Source: Telopea speciosissima
Lineage: Eukaryota > Streptophyta > Magnoliopsida > Proteales > Proteaceae
Length of the DNA stretch: 64,000 nt
Reading direction: 5' to 3'
Assembly: GCF_018873765.1 (NCBI RefSeq)
Contig: NC_057921.1
Coordinates: 64,593,557-64,657,556, forward strand
Shown here: positions 59,175-64,000 of the stretch, piece after piece
How positions within the stretch are numbered: position 1 is the first letter of the stretch
Layout of the letters: every line of letters begins with the position of its first letter
Notes under the pieces: generated by a model
Databases searched by the model: none
Told to the model about the DNA's origin: nothing
The model's input: only the letters and a program-made list of their open reading frames with translations
Position numbers and translations under genes: made by a program

Positions 59175-59917
59175 AGGGAAAAGGTTCTTTGAGAAAGTAG
59201 TATAGAATAGTGCACCAATGAGGTCCAATACAATGATTTTGTACATAGGAGAGCAATGTCAGGAACAATGTAGTCCATGGATCTTCCAGTGCTGATCCTA
59301 ATCTAGTTGTGCAGTCTATAACAAAATGGTTATGTGATTTGAATATTTGTCTTCCCACTGTTAACCCTATATCTGGCAACTTATCTAATAGTGTCTTTTT
59401 TTATTATTCTCATAATTCTAATCCAGATTTAAGTAGGATAAATTAGATTTTTTACTTTTTGATAGATGGACAAAATATTCTAACAGATGCAAGATGCTAT
59501 CCTACCACATCGATCAGAGGCAGAGCTCATTGGACTTGTGGAAGGATGGAAGGAGGCCCAAAGATCAGGATATTTGCCTGAAGAAGTGTGGTGTACCTCA
59601 AAAAACATCAACTTTAGTTTAATTAATCCAGACAATAGTAATATTTTGGAACTGCCTCCCTTTGGAATTAGTAGACGCAATTGATAATTTCAACACTGTT
59701 ACGTTTATATTATGCTCTGGTGACACTCTAATTACATATTTAGAAGGTGTAGCGTTCCAGGCTATACATGATAGGATTGGAAAATTTGTAAAAACTCTTG
59801 CTTCTTAATATATATAGTTTTTTTTATCATAAAAAAAAAAGTCATTTCATGTGAAGAAAAGAGAGATAGAGAGAGTATTAGCGTACCCTCCCAGGGCAGC
59901 TTAGAGAACCTTTTCCC
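59175..59917. mobile_element. MITE split by a LINE fragment
   Basis: GGGAAAAGGTTCTTTGAG (59175-59192) is inverted as CTTAGAGAACCTTTTCCC (59900-59917), 16 of 18 matching. Left of about 59260 and right of 59841 the sequence aligns with the MITE array at 47202-47560 (CACCAATGAGGTC; GTCATTTCATG). The insert between is about 580 bp, ends in ten A, and near 59515-59620 reads RSEAELIGLVEGWKEAQRSG, which resembles the RNase H region of plant LINEs. A GTCA at both borders may be a short target duplication. Confidence 0.65.
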
Positions 59918-61590
59918 TTTTTAGTATTTTTTATGAAAAACAAAAGAAAAAAAAAATTCTGACCCATGGATGGGTGGCAAGTCGGGTGAAAAATTGCTCA
60001 CCACCTCTTGTGGCAACAAAATAAAGAGGATGGTTCATGGTTTGCAATGTACAGAATAATTGGACTAAAATTTTTAACCAAAAAAAAAAAGGTTGAGGTG
60101 GGGGTTGACAAGTTTTTTTTCAACTTGATGGGAGATTAATACTGTTCGGTTTTTTTTATCTTTGGGCTTCTAGTAAACTATTAAACTATAAATGATGATT
60201 TACTTTATTTTGATTTTTTTTTTTCTATAAGAATTATCATAAAAAGAATATTATATGTTCAAGGCTATCACATCTCATATTAGACTTGTGCTAATAAGTA
60301 TTTAAGGGCACACACACTAAAGAGTTCCATTGAAATATTTAATTTAAGAGCAAGAGATTGTTGTCAAGTCGTGTAGCCCTTGCATTGGTGAGAGCATGCG
60401 TAGAGGCATTTGCATGGATGAGATTTTTGATTTCATTGGTAGTTAAACGGTAATTTGTGCACTCTTGTGCCTGGGCGCATGAACCACGCACGTGACCAAG
60501 TTCTTTTTCCCTTTAATTAATTATTCAAAAATGAACTTCATTACTAGAAAATAAAATTAATGAAACAACCAACAAAAAATGAGTTGACAAAAAAATGAAA
60601 GATATTTTCTTCATACAAAATCTAGTACCATAATCATGTTTGCTTAGGTTAAATAAGAAAGATAATTTATGAGCCAAAAAATAAAGAGTGACAGTCATTC
60701 TTACATAGCATCTGACATCAATTTTGCTGTTTTATGATCAAATTTGGATTATTTTTTTTCAACCCAAACTAGATTAAGACCCTTGTTGTATACCTTAAAA
60801 AAACATTTGGATGAATGGTCATCCAAAAAGCGATAATCGTTGACTCCAATTAATAAGAAAAATGTAATTGGCCGTCTTTAATTCTTTGTGGTCAAACCTT
60901 GAGCAAATACTACATTTAGCTTAAAAAATATTTCAAAAATGAAGTGTAATTCTTACCAAAAAGCATCTGGCAATAAATTTCAATGGGAAAAATTATTAAT
61001 TTTCATATAAAGTTTATAAGGAGCTATTGTAATTGCTATTACTCTCATTCTTATTCATTATATTGATTTTTATATGAAAGTCAAACATTTTCTTACTCAT
61101 GTTAGTCATTATATGGAATCTGATTGAAGAAAATCTACTTTAGATATTATTAATGGTATATAAAGTACAAATTTTTTTTTCTAAAAAAAAAATTCTCTAG
61201 TTTTTATTTATAAAATGTTCATTCCAATTTAAGATTCTACAATACATATTATATGAAATTTTGGGATCCCATTTCATTTATATGACAGTTATGACTCATC
61301 AAATATTGGGTTTTTATCTTTATATTTTTCAACTGGCAAAACACTTTGCTTAAATTGGATTTTGAACCATTTCTCAAAGCACTAGGCCTTTACATGAGAA
61401 AATTGGAGTAGGCTATAATGAGAGAGGTTAGATGATGATTATGATGATGTTGAGAATTCCTTAACAAAATTTGATTACCATTGGATCTATCACATAACAA
61501 ATATTATAGGTTTTTTGATGAGCTTAATAGAACATGTTGGTTCATGTTTGAAAAATAAAAAAAGTGAAAATTTTGAGTTAAACACAAACC
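59918..61590. other. Intergenic, very AT-rich, no gene seen
   Basis: Several A or T homopolymers and no coding frame of note. Confidence 0.45.
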
Positions 61591-61594
61591 CTTA

Positions 61595-61687
61595 AAAGGT
61601 TTTAGTATGTTTCTAAAAATGCTCTCCCGTGTGAATCTAAAGCCCAGCAATGAATGGATTCCCATTCATCATGGCTTAAAGAAAACT
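61595..61687. mobile_element. Partial MITE, AGTTTTCCTCCACCC family (copy 3)
   Basis: TTTTAGTATGTTTCTAAAAA, GAATGGATTCCCATTCAT and the right end TTAAAGAAAACTTG align with the right half of copies at 22085-22246 and 23403-23567. The left end is not recognisable. Confidence 0.5.
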
Positions 61688-61973
61688 TGATCCTAAACTT
61701 TATAAGATGTACTGAAAAACATTACCAAGTCGTTCCGATTAAGTTTGTCTAAAAGACACCATTTAAACAAACACTAGATTGTCAAGTGGTAAACATCAAT
61801 GGGTTCATGTGATCAGGTGTAGTATTTATTTGTCTAATTAGTCAAAATTTTAATCCCGCACCTCAAATGTGAGTCCAAAGTGGTGGGAAAAATCGCGCAT
61901 GTCATTCACTCTTGTTATTTTATGAAACCTTAAACAAACGAAAAAGATAACTTTTCAGGGGAAAGTTTTCATG

Positions 61974-62455
61974 CACCGTGTGGTGAAAGAACCATACAAC
62001 CATCAATGGCTATCAAAACCATTAAGGAAAAGGTGCCCGATCAAATACCTATAAGTCTTCATATTAAGCTACTCAAATCTGATGTGGGATTATTACTTCT
62101 ACTTAGAATCCCAACAATCTACATCTCCACGCAGAAGCAATCGAAATATTTCTTATCTCCCTCTCCACTTAGGAGCAACTAAGATATTGTTTTGTTTTCT
62201 CCCTCTATATTTGGGAGCAATCAAGATCTTCTTCGACTTCATCCTCTAAGGGACATCAGTTTATCACGTCCTAACTCTGATACCACTTATTAGGGACTAA
62301 GGTAGAACTCATTTTTAAAAACTAGCCATCAAACAAAGGTGCACAAATACCCTTGAACCTCCACATTAAGCAAGCAAATCACATCTAATATGGGAGAATT
62401 ACTTCCGCATGCTACCCCAACATTATGAACACCATTCGAAAGCTAAAAGAAAACT
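61974..62455. mobile_element. MITE, AGTTTTCCTCCACCC family (copy 4), split by a TRIM-like element
   Basis: The left end AGTTTTCATGCACCGTGTGG, TGAAAGAACC (61974 on) and the right end CTAAAAGAAAACT (to 62455, followed by CGGTCC as in copy 2) are the two ends of one MITE. Between them sits a minus-strand TRIM-like element, roughly 61999-62422. Confidence 0.6.
61999..62422 (-). mobile_element. Second TRIM-like mini LTR retrotransposon
   Basis: CTCTGATACCA (62275-62285), read on the minus strand as TGGTATCAGAG, is the initiator tRNA-Met primer site; it continues TTAGG. It lies next to one LTR (62286-62422, outer end TGTTGGGGTAGC on the minus strand). A diverged direct repeat ends at 62116 (TGTTGGGATTCT), sharing AAGGTGC, AATACC and GGGA.AATTACTTC-type blocks. 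The internal 160 bp repeat GGGAGCAATCAAGATCTTCT/AGGAGCAACTAAGATATTGT and have no coding frame. The far end of the left LTR is uncertain and I could not define a target duplication. Confidence 0.6.
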
Positions 62456-63908
62456 CGGTCCACATTTTAATGACATGTTTGATTGGATAAAAATGAAAAA
62501 GTTCATTAAGTTTACTTTCGTTTCTTTTGATACGGTTTTTGAAATCGATTTCGACCGATTCTGATCCGATTGGATAGATAAGGATTCAACATTTAATTCC
62601 AAATTAAAAATCTTTTAGAAAAGAGCTGTGTCACCAAGTCACGTGAACTGCTTTGTCAAGTTATGACTTCAGGGGCAAGAAAGGTAAAAAGGGGTAAAGA
62701 GAAAACAAAAAGAGGTGAAAAAGAAAGTGAGAAAGATGGTGAAAAGAGACAGAAGTGCACGTTAATTATGGGACGGTGATTAAAATAGGTAAAGGAAGAA
62801 GAGAAGGAATCCATGGTTTAATCCCAATATATTTTTTTTATTTAAATTTATTTTACAGTAAAAAAACATAAATAAAATAACTCAATATATGATTTTTTTT
62901 GTTCTAAAAAGAAGGGACTTCAATGAGGAAGTGGGAAATAGGAACACTCTTAAAGCTCGGACTTTAATGGAATTAAAATTTATTAAAAACTAAGTTGGAT
63001 AACTCAAACTAATAAAATCAAAATCTTCACTGAAAATTAGGTCACAAAGCTTCTCTTTGAAGTAAGAGATGTTGGTCTCTTCACCAAGCAAATGATGATT
63101 CTACCAAACATGGAATCTCTTCATTGAATTCGAAATCAATTTCTTCTATTTTATTATGTTCATATACATCATTGTTAAGATTGTATATTCCCTCTCATAA
63201 ATTTGGCTAAAAAATGAGCATTTGGAGCAAGGTTTAAAAACCCGGAACCCAAATCTGGATTAGTCTAGAATGATTCTGATTCGAATCGAATTGGAATTTG
63301 CCTAGATTGGTCTGGATTCACCCCAAAATTAGTATATTATTGGTATAGAATATTTTTCCATTTAGAGCCGCTCGAATTGGATTGGGGGAATCAGGATCAG
63401 GATCAGCCTCAGTTGATCAAGTCCAATTTTTAGAACCCTAATTTATGATCTTATTAGAATATTTTAATAACTTATTAAAAAAAAAAACATGACAAAAGAT
63501 GCAGGATTGTATGTGTCAAATTTTAGAGTTTAATTCAATCAAATTATTTTCTTTGTATTGATATGCATCCTCATATATGTTTATGCACAGAAAGACAATT
63601 TCGATCATTACTGTATAGAGTAGAGTATCGTTGTCTTAAATTTTCAAATCTCTATTTTTACCACTTTAATATATTTTTTTAAATGGAACCTAGGGTCCAT
63701 ATTTTCAAAAAATTGGACTTGATAAACAAGTTACACTACACTTTCTATGGTCGGATTCTTGTTTTACTATTTACACTATTTAGCTATATAAATAGAGATG
63801 GATTAAGATCATATGTTTAAAATTATATCATTGGTTTGATAACATTCACAATGGTTTGTAACTTTAACAATTGATCATCATTTGAGCTGGTTCATATTAT
63901 TAGGATTA
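62456..63908. other. Intergenic, no gene seen
   Basis: AT-rich, with GATTC-type degenerate repeats at about 62535-62570 and 63240-63430 (GGATCAGGATCAGCCTCAG). No supported gene. Confidence 0.45.
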
Positions 63909-64000
63909 AGTTTCTCTCCACCCATAGAGGACGATTCACCCATCATCCTAGGATTCACAAACCCTTCCTAGGATTTTTGTATGTTCCAAAATATCCTTTC
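63909..64000. mobile_element. MITE, AGTTTTCCTCCACCC family (copy 5), cut by window end
   Basis: AGTTTCTCTCCACCC at 63909-63923, then GAGGACGATTCACCCATCAT, CCTAGGATTCACAAA and GTATGTTCCAAAATATCC match the left half of copy 1 at 22085. The right end lies beyond the window. Confidence 0.7.

Noticed and set aside
1..64000. CRISPR array, bacterial operon, defence system, or organelle DNA insert
   Set aside because: No spaced short direct repeats of CRISPR type, no bacterial-style gene packing, and no stretch I recognise as plastid or mitochondrial sequence.

Overview
This is a gene-poor stretch of plant nuclear DNA, most likely from a flowering plant with a fairly large, transposon-rich genome. 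The evidence is spliced genes with GT..AG introns, plant-only families (plastid-division protein, cytokinin response factor, arabinogalactan peptide), Au-type SINEs, plant LINEs, Copia fragments and many MITEs. I cannot place the species; nothing is bacterial, plastid or mitochondrial DNA.

Five genes are supported. (1) 6289-7081 (+): a two-exon arabinogalactan peptide. (2) 9586-20123 (-): a ten-exon mitochondrial carrier of the MTM1/SLC25A39 type, 410 residues, every exon reconstructed in frame. (3) 24299-29002 (-): a two-exon twin-CX9C (CHCH) small protein. (4) 31572-41115 (+): PDV1, a plastid-division receptor, split by an 8.7-kb intron. (5) 50269-51381 (-): an intronless AP2/ERF cytokinin response factor with a TATA box about 0.85 kb upstream and a long leader nearly free of ATG. 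They look like independent housekeeping or regulatory genes; apart from two of them encoding mitochondrial proteins (2, 3), no functional cluster is evident.

The rest is intergenic or intronic repeat. 0-6 kb: Au SINE, decayed LINE, old repeats. 10.8-13.1 kb (one MTM1 intron): a tandem duplication, a MITE hit by a LINE, and a hAT-like element with an 8-bp target duplication. 24.3-28.9 kb (CHCH intron): Copia pieces and a palindromic element. 31.9-40.6 kb (PDV1 intron): Au SINE, a pseudogene, a solo-LTR candidate and a LINE. 41-50 kb: a complete TRIM-like element (44556-45099), a Tourist-like MITE, foldbacks. 52-64 kb: no gene seen; SINEs, a MITE split by a LINE piece, and a second TRIM-like element on the minus strand.

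The most unusual signal crosses the whole window: at least five, probably seven, sites carry a 14-24 nt insert consisting of a short leader (often TTACC or CTTATC) plus an A-tract, each bounded by 13-18 bp direct repeats. They look like almost empty target-primed reverse-transcription products. Exon coordinates were worked out by hand from splice signals and reading frame; UTR ends are estimates.
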